Shown: positions 34,315 through 43,410 of the stretch, one piece after another
How positions within the stretch are numbered: position 1 is the stretch's first letter
Layout of the letters: each line of letters opens with the position of its first letter
Assembly: GCA_900539655.1 (NCBI GenBank)
Contig: UQCR01000021.1
Coordinates: 10,588 to 74,587, forward strand
Source: an uncultured Robinsoniella sp.
Lineage (GTDB): Bacteria > Bacillota > Clostridia > Lachnospirales > Lachnospiraceae
Reading direction: 5' to 3'
DNA length: 64,000 bases
Made by a program: the position numbers and the translations under genes
Notes under the pieces: generated by a model
Databases searched by the model: none
Told to the model about the DNA's origin: nothing
Seen by the model: the letters and a program-made list of their open reading frames with translations, nothing else

Positions 34315-35709
34315 GTGGAGAGAAGAGAACAATATAAAAGAGTCATCATGTTTTTTGCTTCTGCGCTTATTCTGGCAGTACAGACAGCAATATATGCATA
34401 TGTCTGGTTTTCCTATTATGACTCCAGAGGGGTTATCCGTACCACGTTTGTAAGAGGTAACTGGGTAGTTGTGGGAATGTATGCACTGATGCTGTTTTTC
34501 TTCTACAAATTGTACGGGGGATTCAAGGTAGGCTATCTGAGGGTGCTTGACGTACTCTATTCCCAGATTGCTTCCGTATTATGTGTAAACGGAATAACTT
34601 ATCTGCAGATGGCATTGATTGGACGCTGGACTTTGGGGGCACATATACTGCCCATGTTTTATGTTACGGCTATCGATTTGGTGATCGTCGTACTGTGGGT
34701 GCTTATGATGCGCTGGATTTATGTGCATATATACCCGCCGAGGAAGATGCTGCTTATTTACGGAGAGAAAAATCCAAAGGATCTGATCCGCAAGATTTCC
34801 TCCAGAGAAGATAAATATGATATCTGTGAGTCCATCCATCTGGGTGACGGCATGGATAAGCTCAAAAGTAAAATTGACTGTTACAAAGCGGTAATTCTGG
34901 GAGATATGTCATCCCATGAGAGAAATCTGCTGTTAAAATACTGTTTTGAAAAAGATATCAGGTGTTACTGTATTCCAAAGATATCGGATGTTATGATTAT
35001 GAGTTCAGACAGCATTCATCTCTTTGATACACCGCTTCTGCTGTTCCGCAACAGAGGCCTGACCATTGAACAGAAGATAGCAAAACGTTTGACCGACCTT
35101 ATCATTTCCGGTATTGGTGTGGTAATTGCATCGCCGTTTATGCTGGTGATTGCAATTTTAATCAAGTGCTACGACAGGGGTCCTGTATTTTACCGTCAGG
35201 AGCGACTGACGGAGCGCGGCAGGACATTTTATGTATTGAAGTTTCGAAGTATGAGGGTAGACTCCGAGAAAGAGGGCGCACGTCTTGCCATGAAGCAGGA
35301 CAACAGGGTAACACCCGTTGGAAAGGTGCTGCGTAACATTCATTTTGATGAGCTGCCTCAGCTGTTTAATATTTTGAAAGGGGATATGTCTCTGGTAGGA
35401 CCAAGACCGGAGCGTCCGCAGATTACAAAGGAATATAAAGAAAAGATTCCGGAGTTCGATTACCGGTTAAAGGTAAAGGCCGGACTCACCGGATATGCAC
35501 AGGTGTATGGTAAGTATAATACCACTCCTTACGATAAGCTGAAACTGGATTTAGCGTATATTGAAAATTATACCTATCTTTTGGACTGGAAGCTTATGCT
35601 GATGACAGTGAAAATTCTCTTTCAGAAAGAAAATACGGAAGGAGTAGAGGCATGGCAGGTGACAGCGGCGACAAAAGAGGAAGAAGCGAAAAAAGAGAAC
35701 AAACAGTAA
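34315..35709 (+). CDS. Polyprenyl-phosphate sugar-1-phosphate transferase (WcaJ/WbaP type)
   Basis: A 464-residue initiating enzyme. It has four N-terminal membrane helices (residues 10-135), a cytoplasmic nucleotide-binding-like middle, a re-entrant helix (about 262-284) and the Bac_transf core. KFRSM at 309-313, FDELPQL at 344-350 and VGPRP at 361-365 are the catalytic motifs. It moves sugar-1-phosphate from a UDP-sugar to undecaprenyl phosphate, starting synthesis of a polymer repeat. The GTG start follows GAGGGG. Its end overlaps the next glycosyltransferase by 58 bases. It sets the reducing-end sugar, probably Glc, Gal or a di-amino sugar. Confidence 0.92.
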   Translation: MERREQYKRVIMFFASALILAVQTAIYAYVWFSYYDSRGVIRTTFVRGNWVVVGMYALMLFFFYKLYGGFKVGYLRVLDVLYSQIASVLCVNGITYLQMALIGRWTLGAHILPMFYVTAIDLVIVVLWVLMMRWIYVHIYPPRKMLLIYGEKNPKDLIRKISSREDKYDICESIHLGDGMDKLKSKIDCYKAVILGDMSSHERNLLLKYCFEKDIRCYCIPKISDVMIMSSDSIHLFDTPLLLFRNRGLTIEQKIAKRLTDLIISGIGVVIASPFMLVIAILIKCYDRGPVFYRQERLTERGRTFYVLKFRSMRVDSEKEGARLAMKQDNRVTPVGKVLRNIHFDELPQLFNILKGDMSLVGPRPERPQITKEYKEKIPEFDYRLKVKAGLTGYAQVYGKYNTTPYDKLKLDLAYIENYTYLLDWKLMLMTVKILFQKENTEGVEAWQVTAATKEEEAKKENKQ

Positions 35710-36557
35710 AGAAAGATGCGAAACAGTTACAACAAATAAATAAATATTCTGTATTGATGTCTGTATATAAAAAGGAAGAGCCGGAATTTTTTAAAGCGGC
35801 AATCTCCAGCATGATGGAACAGACAGTGCTTCCAGACCAGTTTGTACTGGTCTGTGACGGACCATTAACAGAAGCGTTAGACGAAGTGGTGGAACATTTC
35901 CAGGAGCAATATCCGGAGGTGTTCCTTGTTGTACGTTTAAAGGAGTGTGGAGGTCTGGGACCGGCCCTGCAGACTGGAATCAAACATTGCAGGAATGAAC
36001 TGATCGCCCGTATGGACAGCGACGATATCAGCCGGCGTGACCGCTGTGAAAAGCAGCTCTATATCTTCCATAAAAAACAAGTGGATATTATTGGCGGGAT
36101 TATCGAGGAGTTTGCAAGTGATATGCATGAGATTTCAGGAAAGAGGGTAACGCCCAGAACCAATGAGGCAATCTTAAAATGTGCAGGCAGAAGGAATCCT
36201 TTTAACCATGTAACGGTGATGTACCGCAAGAGCGCAGTGACAGGAGCCGGAGGTTATCAGGACTTCCCGTACTTTGAAGATTATTACCTTTGGGCACGGA
36301 TGTTGAAAAATGGTGCAGTTGGATATAATATACAGGAGCCGTTGGTTTATGTGCGGACCGGAGAGAGCATGTTTGCAAGGCGGGGCGGTATGGCGTATGC
36401 AAAACTGGCAGTGAAGTTCCGGTGGTATTTAAAAAAAGCCGGGATTTCTACCTGGCGGGATTTTCTGGTCTCCGCAGGGGGACAGGTTTTGATCTGCGTT
36501 TTGCCCAATGGTTTCCGGAAAAAATTCTATGAAGTAATTCTGAGAAAGACAAAATAG
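35652..36557 (+). CDS. Family 2 glycosyltransferase
   Basis: A 301-residue GT-A enzyme. After a charged 30-residue lead (KRGRSEKREQTVKK) the fold begins at YSVLMSVYKKEEP; ARMDSDDIS is the metal-binding motif, and FPYFEDYYLW is the downstream acceptor-side acidic pair typical of beta-1,3-type GT2 enzymes. It overlaps the initiating transferase by 58 bases, but AAGGAG lies eight bases before the ATG, so the long overlap appears real. It probably adds the second sugar. Confidence 0.87.
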   Translation: MAGDSGDKRGRSEKREQTVKKDAKQLQQINKYSVLMSVYKKEEPEFFKAAISSMMEQTVLPDQFVLVCDGPLTEALDEVVEHFQEQYPEVFLVVRLKECGGLGPALQTGIKHCRNELIARMDSDDISRRDRCEKQLYIFHKKQVDIIGGIIEEFASDMHEISGKRVTPRTNEAILKCAGRRNPFNHVTVMYRKSAVTGAGGYQDFPYFEDYYLWARMLKNGAVGYNIQEPLVYVRTGESMFARRGGMAYAKLAVKFRWYLKKAGISTWRDFLVSAGGQVLICVLPNGFRKKFYEVILRKTK

Positions 36558-36565
36558 GAGCGTTT

Positions 36566-37753
36566 ATGGTTAAAGGAAAAGTAAAGCGGAAAATTTATTT
36601 TGCCGGAGGATCCGTATTATCGGCAGTGAATAAAATAATTCCCAAAAATAAAAGAAAAATTCTGATCTTCTGTAAAGGAGAACTTTACGATAACAGCGAA
36701 ACGCTGTTTGGTTATCTGATGCGTCATAAATATTACGAAAAATATGAAATTGTCTGCGCGGTTGGAAAACCTCAGGATTATCAGAAACTAGTTAGAAAAA
36801 ATGTACGTTTTGTGAATTTAGCGGGAAGCTTAAAGGAAATTATGACCGCTGGGTTTATTTTTTATCACGGGGAAATTTTGGCTATTATGCCTACGAAAGA
36901 TCAGGTGTCTGTGGACTACTGGCATGGAACTCCTTTAAAAAAGATCAATCATATGCTGGAGGACAAGCTTGGAGACTACCACTATGATTTTTTCACTTAT
37001 TTAACGGCACCAAGTGAAATGTTCCGCCCTATTATGGCGGAGGCTTTTGATTGTAAACTGAATCAGGTAGTCATTGCCGGACATCCCAGAAATGATGATC
37101 TGTTTTCTAAAAAAGATGAATTTCATAAGCTGGGCCTTGTAAAAGAAGATTATAATAAGGTATTTGCATGGATGCCCACCTACCGGATTTCACGGGATAA
37201 ACTGATTATGGATTCCAGTGAGGATTTTGTGAAAAATGCAGGGATTCCACTGTTCCATACCGCAGAGAGCTTTACAAAATTAAATGCTTATATGGAGGCG
37301 CATAACAGCCTTCTTCTGATTAAACTCCATCCGGCACAGAATCTGGAAGCACTGGCGGTTAAAGATATGAGCCACATTAAAATTTTAACCAATGCTTATC
37401 TGGATCAGAAGAGAGTCCGTTTGTACCGTCTGTTAAAAGACACTGACGCTTTGATTACCGATTATTCATCTGTTTATTTTGATTATTTGCTTCTGGATAA
37501 ACCGGAAGCCTTTATCATAGAGGATATGAAGGAATATGGAAGCCACCGGGGATTTGTGGTGGACAATCCTCTGGATTATATGCCGGGAGAGATTATTGAG
37601 AGCCAGGACGGTTTCTATGGATTTTTAGATGATTGTATTGCAGGTGTGGATTCTTATCAGGAAAAACGCCGGGATATTAATGATAAGGTAAATCACTACA
37701 AAGGCGGAGGAAATTGTCAGAGGATGTTAGAACTGGCAGGAATCCGCAAATAG
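36566..37753 (+). CDS. CDP-glycerol glycerophosphotransferase-family protein (1)
   Basis: A 395-residue TagB/TagF-type enzyme that transfers glycerol phosphate (or a related polyol phosphate) from its CDP form onto a lipid-linked chain. Motifs: DYWHGTPLKK with H120, GHPRNDDLF, PTYRISRD, LIKLHP and ITDYSSVYFDY. The sequence differs clearly from the other two family members in this cluster, and it may act as a primase (TagB-like) or add a branch. There are no membrane helices; it would sit at the inner membrane face by basic and hydrophobic patches. AGGAG precedes the start. Confidence 0.9.
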   Translation: MVKGKVKRKIYFAGGSVLSAVNKIIPKNKRKILIFCKGELYDNSETLFGYLMRHKYYEKYEIVCAVGKPQDYQKLVRKNVRFVNLAGSLKEIMTAGFIFYHGEILAIMPTKDQVSVDYWHGTPLKKINHMLEDKLGDYHYDFFTYLTAPSEMFRPIMAEAFDCKLNQVVIAGHPRNDDLFSKKDEFHKLGLVKEDYNKVFAWMPTYRISRDKLIMDSSEDFVKNAGIPLFHTAESFTKLNAYMEAHNSLLLIKLHPAQNLEALAVKDMSHIKILTNAYLDQKRVRLYRLLKDTDALITDYSSVYFDYLLLDKPEAFIIEDMKEYGSHRGFVVDNPLDYMPGEIIESQDGFYGFLDDCIAGVDSYQEKRRDINDKVNHYKGGGNCQRMLELAGIRK

Positions 37754-37766
37754 GAGTATGGAATCC

Positions 37767-39014
37767 ATGAAAAAAGAAATACTGAAAATATTAAGTGCCA
37801 ATCCGGCTGTACGGGAAGGCTGTGTAAGGCTGCGCAGTTTTTACCGGAGAACGCGTAATAAACTGGAGTATGAAAGGCGTTATGCAACCCAGGAAAACCT
37901 GATTTTATTTGAGTCATACAAAGGCAGGAATTACAGCTGCAGTCCCAGAGCTGTCTATGAAGAAATGATCCGGGACAGCAGGTATGATGATTTTAAGAAG
38001 GTCTGGGCGTTTGAAGATCCGGAGTGTTACGGGGATTTGGCAAAACGGAAAGATACCATCGTGGTACGCCATAGAAGCAAGAAGTATTTTCGTTATGCGG
38101 CTCAGGCGAAATACTGGGTAACGAACAGCAGAATGCTGGATGAGATTCAGAAAAAAAAGGATCAGGTCTATATCCAGTGCTGGCATGGCACACCGCTAAA
38201 GCGTTTGGGTTTTGATGTAAAAGTGCATAAGGGCGGAGCGCAGGAAGAACGGGAACTGAACAGGGAGTATGAATACGATGCAATGAAATACGACTATATT
38301 ATTTCCCCGTCCCCATTTTATACGGAAAAGATTACTTCTGCATTTAACCTGAAAGCGCTGGGGAAAGAAGATATATTTGTAGAAAAAGGATATCCCAGAA
38401 ATGATTTCCTTTATCAGTATACAGAAGAGCAGGCAGATGAAGTCAGGAGAAAACTTGGCATTCCCCAGGGGAAAAAAGTGATTCTGTATGCTCCGACATG
38501 GCGTGACAGCATGCAGGAAGTGGGCGTAGGCTGTACCTATAGCCTGGGTCTGGATTTTACGGTTCTGCAGAAAGAATTCCAGGAAGAATGTGTGATCTTG
38601 TTTCGGACCCACTACTTCATTAAAAACGTCATTGATCTGAAACAGTATGAGGGATTTGTCTTTGATGTTTCTGATTATGGAGATATCAATGATCTGTACA
38701 TTATCAGCGATTTGCTGATGACGGATTATTCCAGCGTCTTTTTTGATTACGCGAACCTGAAACGGCCAATCATTTATTATATGTATGATTTTGAGCAGTA
38801 TAAAAATGAAATGAGGGACTTCTATATCGATATCGATACCCTTCCTGGCAGATTAATTAAAACAGAAGGGGAATTGCCCGGTGCAATAAGGGAAGCCTTG
38901 GATGTAAGCCCCTGGGATGAAAAGTACAGCCGGTTTAATGAGATCTACAATCCTCACAGCGGGGAAAATGCAAGCCGGGCGGTACTGGAGACCTGTATCG
39001 GGCTTCACCGGTAG
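37767..39014 (+). CDS. CDP-glycerol glycerophosphotransferase-family protein (2)
   Basis: A 415-residue TagF-like polymerase or primase, with WHGTPLKRLG (H140), KGYPRNDFLY, YAPTWRD, FRTHYF and MTDYSSVFFDYANLKRP. It is closely similar to the third copy at 41161, and both share the IxxPxxFxxEKxxxxF segment. ATG 37767 is chosen because GGAG lies ten bases upstream; ATG 37758 would be only one base from the site. The gene is followed by a promoter and then tagD, which makes its substrate. Confidence 0.9.
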   Translation: MKKEILKILSANPAVREGCVRLRSFYRRTRNKLEYERRYATQENLILFESYKGRNYSCSPRAVYEEMIRDSRYDDFKKVWAFEDPECYGDLAKRKDTIVVRHRSKKYFRYAAQAKYWVTNSRMLDEIQKKKDQVYIQCWHGTPLKRLGFDVKVHKGGAQEERELNREYEYDAMKYDYIISPSPFYTEKITSAFNLKALGKEDIFVEKGYPRNDFLYQYTEEQADEVRRKLGIPQGKKVILYAPTWRDSMQEVGVGCTYSLGLDFTVLQKEFQEECVILFRTHYFIKNVIDLKQYEGFVFDVSDYGDINDLYIISDLLMTDYSSVFFDYANLKRPIIYYMYDFEQYKNEMRDFYIDIDTLPGRLIKTEGELPGAIREALDVSPWDEKYSRFNEIYNPHSGENASRAVLETCIGLHR

Positions 39015-39043
39015 TTGCACCTGGAAATGTTGTATGATATAAT
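39015..39043 (+). promoter_or_regulatory. Extended -10 promoter before tagD
   Basis: TGATATAAT (39035-39043) is a perfect TATAAT with the TGn extension; TTGCAC (39015-39020) lies 17 bases upstream as a weak -35. The predicted start near 39050 leaves a leader of about 170 bases before tagD. Confidence 0.65.
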
Positions 39044-39115
39044 ATCTGGAATGTCTGGATTGTTTTGGGAATTCGAAAACTTACATTCAGACGTACATTT
39101 AGAGGAAGTGAAACG

Positions 39116-39205
39116 TTGAAAGAAAAAAGAAATAGAAAGGAAGCCACGAAGTAATTCTTTCAACTTGTTTTATTAGTGGCAGTATCGCAGTTTCACCTGC
39201 GGTAT
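39116..39205 (+). promoter_or_regulatory. Structured leader of tagD
   Basis: TTGAAAGAA (39116-39124) pairs with TTCTTTCAA (39155-39163) and is followed by CTTGTTTTATT, an attenuator-like arrangement. The segment 39116-39154 can also be read as a 12-codon open frame (TTG start, Lys/Arg-rich, TAA) behind GAGGAAG. Further on, TATCGCAG (39184-39191) pairs with CTGCGGTA (39198-39205), and CTGCGGTATGCA is shared with the leader at 27290. Together these suggest control of tagD at the RNA level. Confidence 0.35.
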
Positions 39206-39220
39206 GCAATGGGCATAAAG

Positions 39221-39610
39221 ATGAAAAAAATTATAACCTATGGAACATATGATTTACTCCACTACGGACATGTAAATCTGCTTCAGAGAGCCAAGGCGCT
39301 TGGAGATTACCTGATTGTAGCTTTGTCTACGGATGAATTTAACTGGGATGAGAAACAGAAAAAATGTTATTTCCCATATAGTGAAAGAAAACGTCTGCTG
39401 GAGTCGATCCGTTATGTTGATCTGGTAATCCCTGAGAATTCCTGGGATCAGAAGATCAGTGATGTGAAAGAATTCAAAGTGGATACATTTGTAATGGGAG
39501 ATGACTGGGAAGGAAAGTTTGATTTCCTTAAGGAGTACTGCGATGTGGTATATCTGCCCAGAACCCCTGAAATTTCCACTACTCAGATAAAACAGGATTT
39601 GAAGAAATAG
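39221..39610 (+). CDS. tagD: Glycerol-3-phosphate cytidylyltransferase TagD
   Basis: Makes CDP-glycerol from CTP and glycerol 3-phosphate. At 129 residues it has exactly the usual TagD length. [17 protein letters not shown] carries the HxxH motif (H14, H17), [12 protein letters not shown] the substrate loop, and [11 protein letters not shown] the second signature. The start is ATG 39221; the frame is open to a GTG at 39176, but that segment is the leader hairpin. It lies between the second glycerophosphotransferase and the TagG/TagH exporter, which marks the cluster as making a glycerol-phosphate-containing wall polymer. Confidence 0.96.
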   Translation: MKKIITYGTYDLLHYGHVNLLQRAKALGDYLIVALSTDEFNWDEKQKKCYFPYSERKRLLESIRYVDLVIPENSWDQKISDVKEFKVDTFVMGDDWEGKFDFLKEYCDVVYLPRTPEISTTQIKQDLKK

Positions 39611-39624
39611 GAGCCGGATAATTC

Positions 39625-40416
39625 ATGAAACGATTTATTAATGATATTAAAAAATTTTATCAATATACCATGTATGCTGCCAGGTCGGAGCTAAAATCGG
39701 AAGTTGCCAGTTCTTATTTAAACTGGCTGTGGTGGATTTTAGACCCGCTGCTTTTTATGATGGTATATACGTTTATTGCCCAGATTGTATTCAGCAATAA
39801 AAAAATAGATTTTTTCCCAATCTATGTATTTATCGGACTTTCTGTCTGGAATTTCTTTAACAAAGTCGTGATCAGCAGTGTCAGGGTAGTTAAAAGCAAT
39901 AGTGCGGTAGTTTCAAAAGTTTACGTACCCAAATATATGCTGATTTTAAAAAATATGCTGGTAAATGGATTTAAAATGATGGTTTCATTTGGCCTGGTAA
40001 TTATCATGATGGTCATTTGGAGAGTACCGTTCAGCCTTAAGATTTTATATTTCTTTCCGCTGATTTTAATTTTGTGTCTGTTTACATTTGGAATTAGTGC
40101 AATCGTATGCCATTTTGGTGTGTTTATTGAAGATCTGCAGAATATTTTAACGGTATTTTTGAAATTAATTTTCTACATGTCTGGTGTATTTTATGCCATC
40201 GACTCCATGAGCCAGATTCCGGCGCCGATTAAGAATCTGCTGCTTAATTTTAACCCTGCTGCATTTATAATGTACTCCCTGAGACGGACAATGCTGTATT
40301 CCCAGTTTCCACATCATAAATTCATGTTAATGTGGCTGGTGGTTGGATTGATTTTGTCGTGCATAGGCGTTCGGGTGATTTACAAATATGAGAACAGTTA
40401 CGTGAAGGTGATATAG
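39625..40416 (+). CDS. tagG: Teichoic acid ABC exporter permease (TagG/Wzm type)
   Basis: A 263-residue ABC-2 permease with six membrane helices and the amphipathic N-terminal helix of this class. LNWLWWILDPLLFMMVYTF in the first helix and LNFNPAAFIMYSLRR in the last loop are typical. With the ATPase encoded by the next gene it moves the finished, lipid-linked polymer out. AGGAG precedes the ATG and the next gene starts on the base after the stop. The presence of both this exporter and a flippase upstream implies two export routes for two polymers. Confidence 0.93.
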   Translation: MKRFINDIKKFYQYTMYAARSELKSEVASSYLNWLWWILDPLLFMMVYTFIAQIVFSNKKIDFFPIYVFIGLSVWNFFNKVVISSVRVVKSNSAVVSKVYVPKYMLILKNMLVNGFKMMVSFGLVIIMMVIWRVPFSLKILYFFPLILILCLFTFGISAIVCHFGVFIEDLQNILTVFLKLIFYMSGVFYAIDSMSQIPAPIKNLLLNFNPAAFIMYSLRRTMLYSQFPHHKFMLMWLVVGLILSCIGVRVIYKYENSYVKVI

Positions 40417-41148
40417 ATGAGTGTTGAGAATGCGATTAAGGTGGAAGGTCTGAATATTTCTTATAAATGTTTGAATGCATATTCCATCAAAAAGAACTTT
40501 TTTAAATTAAAGAAAACAAAAACGGAAGTTCATGAGGCGGTAAAAAATGTTTCATTTAAGGTACGGGAAGGAGAAATTCTTGGGATTGTGGGTAAGAACG
40601 GAAGCGGAAAATCCACAATGCTTCGGGCTATTGCAGGAATTTTTTCACCGGATTCCGGAACAATAGACCTCTATGGACATTCCGTATCCCTGCTGTCTAT
40701 TGGAGTAGGATTCCAGAAAAGCCTGTCCGGTAAGGAAAATATCATGCTTTCCGGAATGCTCCTGGGCTTCTCGGAAGAAGAAGTACGCAGACAGATGCCG
40801 GAAATCATAGAATTTGCGGGTCTTGGCAAGTTTATTAACATGCCGGTTAAGACTTATTCCAGCGGTATGTATTCTAAGCTTGCATTTTCCATTACCGCTA
40901 TTTTAAAAACCGATATTATGCTGATTGACGAGGTATTAAGTGTCGGCGATGCAAAATTCAAAAAGAAGAGTTACCGCAAGATGAAAGAACTGATCGGTGA
41001 GAAGGACCGGACTGTTGTGATTGTATCCCATAATAATGATACACTCCGTTCTCTGTGCGACCGGATTCTCTGGCTTCATGACGGGGAAGTGAAAATGCTT
41101 GGAACCGCAGATGAAGTACTGCCGGTGTATGAAGAATTTATGCAGTAA
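40417..41148 (+). CDS. tagH: Teichoic acid ABC exporter ATPase (TagH/Wzt type)
   Basis: A 243-residue ATPase: Walker A GKNGSGKST (residues 59-67), signature YSSGMYSKLAF (147-157), Walker B IMLIDEVLSVGD (D171, E172) and the switch histidine in VSHNND. A short insert near residues 25-40 before the first strand (NFFKLKKTKTEVHEAV) is normal in TagH/Wzt. There is no C-terminal carbohydrate-binding domain, so it is the short form that does not check the chain end. It starts at the base after tagG. Confidence 0.94.
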   Translation: MSVENAIKVEGLNISYKCLNAYSIKKNFFKLKKTKTEVHEAVKNVSFKVREGEILGIVGKNGSGKSTMLRAIAGIFSPDSGTIDLYGHSVSLLSIGVGFQKSLSGKENIMLSGMLLGFSEEEVRRQMPEIIEFAGLGKFINMPVKTYSSGMYSKLAFSITAILKTDIMLIDEVLSVGDAKFKKKSYRKMKELIGEKDRTVVIVSHNNDTLRSLCDRILWLHDGEVKMLGTADEVLPVYEEFMQ

Positions 41149-41160
41149 GGAGGCATATGC

Positions 41161-42444
41161 ATGTCAAAGAACAAAAGCTTTGCAGGGAGACTGCATGGAA
41201 AAATAAAAAGGACTCTGAAAAAGTGCAGCAATAATCATCCGGCGGTTTTAAAATTCTACCGGAAATATGTATATCTGATGCGGAGGCTGAAATGTACCTG
41301 GTATGGTATTAAGACGCCAACGGACAGCCATATGGTTATCTTTACCGGATTCTTTGGATCCCAGTACGGAGACAGCCCGAGAGCACTGTATGAGGAAATG
41401 CTAAAGGATGAGGCGTACAAGGACTTTCAATTTGTATGGGTGTTTAAGAATACTAAGAACTTTGAGTTTTTAAAGGAAAACAGAAATACCTTCATTACAA
41501 AAGTTCGTTCCAAAAAGTATTACGAATATCATGCAAAAGCTAAATACTGGGTTTGTAATGCTTCGGTTACGAATTACCTCTATCCCAAAAAGGATCAGGT
41601 TGTCATTCAGACATGGCATGGTACACCTTTAAAAAGACTGGGACTGGATATTGAATTTGACAGTGATAAAAAACGAACATTGAAGGAAAACTACAATAAA
41701 TACAAGCAGCATGTGAAGAAACTGGATTATTTTTTATCCCCTTCCAAGTTTGCAAGTGAAAAATTCGATACCTCTTTTGGAATTTCCAAATTTGGCAAGG
41801 AAGGAATACTTCTGGAAACAGGGTATCCAAGGAATGATTTCCTTTTTAACCATACCAGCCAGGATGTGGAACGATTAAAAGAAATGTTCCATATTGGAAA
41901 AGATAAAAAGGTGATTCTCTATGTTCCGACCTGGAGAGATAACCAGTATGTGGAAGGTCAGGGATACCTCTATCAGCAGCATGTAGATCTGGATGCCCTG
42001 GTGGAGAAGCTGGGAGAGGAATACGTCATCTTATTCCGTACCCACCATTTGAATAAGTTTACAGGAGAATACCGCTATCCGGAAAGAATCGTGGATGTAT
42101 CGGAACACAACGATATTAATGAACTGTACGTGGTAAGCGATATGCTTATTACAGATTATTCCAGTGCATTCTTCGATTTTGCCAATCTGAAGAGACCGGT
42201 ATTGTTCTACATGTATGATCTGGATGAGTATATGAATCAGATCCGCGGATTTTACCTGGATCTTAATGAACTTCCGGGTCCGATTATCCAGGAAGAAAAT
42301 AAGCTTGCGGATGCCATAACGGATCTGTTTGAAAATTATACGGTGGATGAAAAGTATCAGGCGTTTAATCAGAAGTTTAATTATCTGGATGGACCTGATA
42401 CCAGTAAGAAAGTTCTTGATATCTGTATTCCGGCAGGACGGTAA
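41161..42444 (+). CDS. CDP-glycerol glycerophosphotransferase-family protein (3)
   Basis: A 427-residue TagF-like enzyme with TWHGTPLKRLG (H153), TGYPRNDFLF, VPTWRDN, FRTHHL and ITDYSSAFFDFANLKRP. It is most similar to the copy at 37767. A basic N-terminal region of about 45 residues (KIKRTLKKC) suggests membrane association. AAGGAGG seven bases upstream is a strong ribosome site. Having three family members in one locus suggests a primer, a polymerase and a modifier, or transfer of different polyol phosphates. Confidence 0.9.
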   Translation: MSKNKSFAGRLHGKIKRTLKKCSNNHPAVLKFYRKYVYLMRRLKCTWYGIKTPTDSHMVIFTGFFGSQYGDSPRALYEEMLKDEAYKDFQFVWVFKNTKNFEFLKENRNTFITKVRSKKYYEYHAKAKYWVCNASVTNYLYPKKDQVVIQTWHGTPLKRLGLDIEFDSDKKRTLKENYNKYKQHVKKLDYFLSPSKFASEKFDTSFGISKFGKEGILLETGYPRNDFLFNHTSQDVERLKEMFHIGKDKKVILYVPTWRDNQYVEGQGYLYQQHVDLDALVEKLGEEYVILFRTHHLNKFTGEYRYPERIVDVSEHNDINELYVVSDMLITDYSSAFFDFANLKRPVLFYMYDLDEYMNQIRGFYLDLNELPGPIIQEENKLADAITDLFENYTVDEKYQAFNQKFNYLDGPDTSKKVLDICIPAGR

Positions 42445-42498
42445 TCAGTAATCAAGTTTATACAGGGTATACAAATTAATAGAAGTCAGAGGTGTTAT

Positions 42499-43410
42499 AT
42501 GGGATTCACAGAAAAACTGAAAGTCGGCATTGGCTGGCGCGTGAGAAAGGTAATTAAAGTTATAAAAAAAGGTTTTCGGCATATTAAAAAGTTCATAAAA
42601 CTAGTATTTAAGAAAACAAAAGAAGGTTACTTTCGATTATCCGGTGTATTTCGCGGCAGAGGTATCTGTCTGTTGGCAAACAGTAAACGTTTAAGGTCCT
42701 ATAAGGATAAACATAAAGGGGAACGCTGTTTTCTGGTAGGAAATGGTCCAAGCTTAACCAGCAGTGATCTGGATCTGATCAAAGATGAGAAGACGATTGG
42801 CTGTAATATGGTCTATAAAATATTTGACCAGACGAAGTGGCGTCCTACCTACCACTGCCTCATTGATGTGATGTTTGCAAAAAATCTTTCAGAAGAGATT
42901 GCAGAACATGTGGAGGCGCCTTTCTTTGTGAATCTGACTGCTTATCACTATATGAAAAAAAGACCGAAAGACAGCACCTATGTCTACAACGTGGCAAAAG
43001 AACCCTATAAGATCAGCGATAATTTTTTGTCTTATTATGTTCCATCAGGTGCCACGGTTATGTCCTTTATGATAGAACTTGCTATCTATATGGGATTTAA
43101 AGAGATCTATCTGATCGGTGTAGACTGTACCTCCAGCCTGGCAAAAGACAGCCATTTTATCAAAGACTATCTGAGTGACGATATGAAACAAATGGATGTA
43201 AAGCGGATTGAGAACCGGTTGAAAGCCCAGGATCTGACCAAAGAAGAAGTATCCGAATATTACAGGCAGAAAGCAATTTTTGCTTATAATAAATTAAATG
43301 ATTTTGCAAATGAGAGAGATGTCAAGATTTACAATGCTACCAGAGGTGGAGCTCTGGAGGCGTTTGAACGTGTAAACCTGGATGACATAATAGGAGGCGT
43401 GAACGCATGA
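42499..43410 (+). CDS. DUF115-family protein (MptE-like Rossmann fold)
   Basis: A 303-residue soluble protein with a very basic N-terminal 45 residues (RKVIKVIKKGFRHIKKFIK), likely membrane-contacting. The core has CFLVGNGPSL (residues 77-86), IGCNMVYKIFDQ and YLIGVDC, the DUF115/6-hydroxymethylpterin-pyrophosphokinase-like fold that also occurs in flagellin glycan (Maf) transfer enzymes of nonulosonic acids. AGAGGTG precedes the ATG. Its last four bases overlap a KdsB-like gene. The pairing suggests that it handles or transfers the CMP-sugar acid made by its neighbours. That link is inference. Confidence 0.78.
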   Translation: MGFTEKLKVGIGWRVRKVIKVIKKGFRHIKKFIKLVFKKTKEGYFRLSGVFRGRGICLLANSKRLRSYKDKHKGERCFLVGNGPSLTSSDLDLIKDEKTIGCNMVYKIFDQTKWRPTYHCLIDVMFAKNLSEEIAEHVEAPFFVNLTAYHYMKKRPKDSTYVYNVAKEPYKISDNFLSYYVPSGATVMSFMIELAIYMGFKEIYLIGVDCTSSLAKDSHFIKDYLSDDMKQMDVKRIENRLKAQDLTKEEVSEYYRQKAIFAYNKLNDFANERDVKIYNATRGGALEAFERVNLDDIIGGVNA

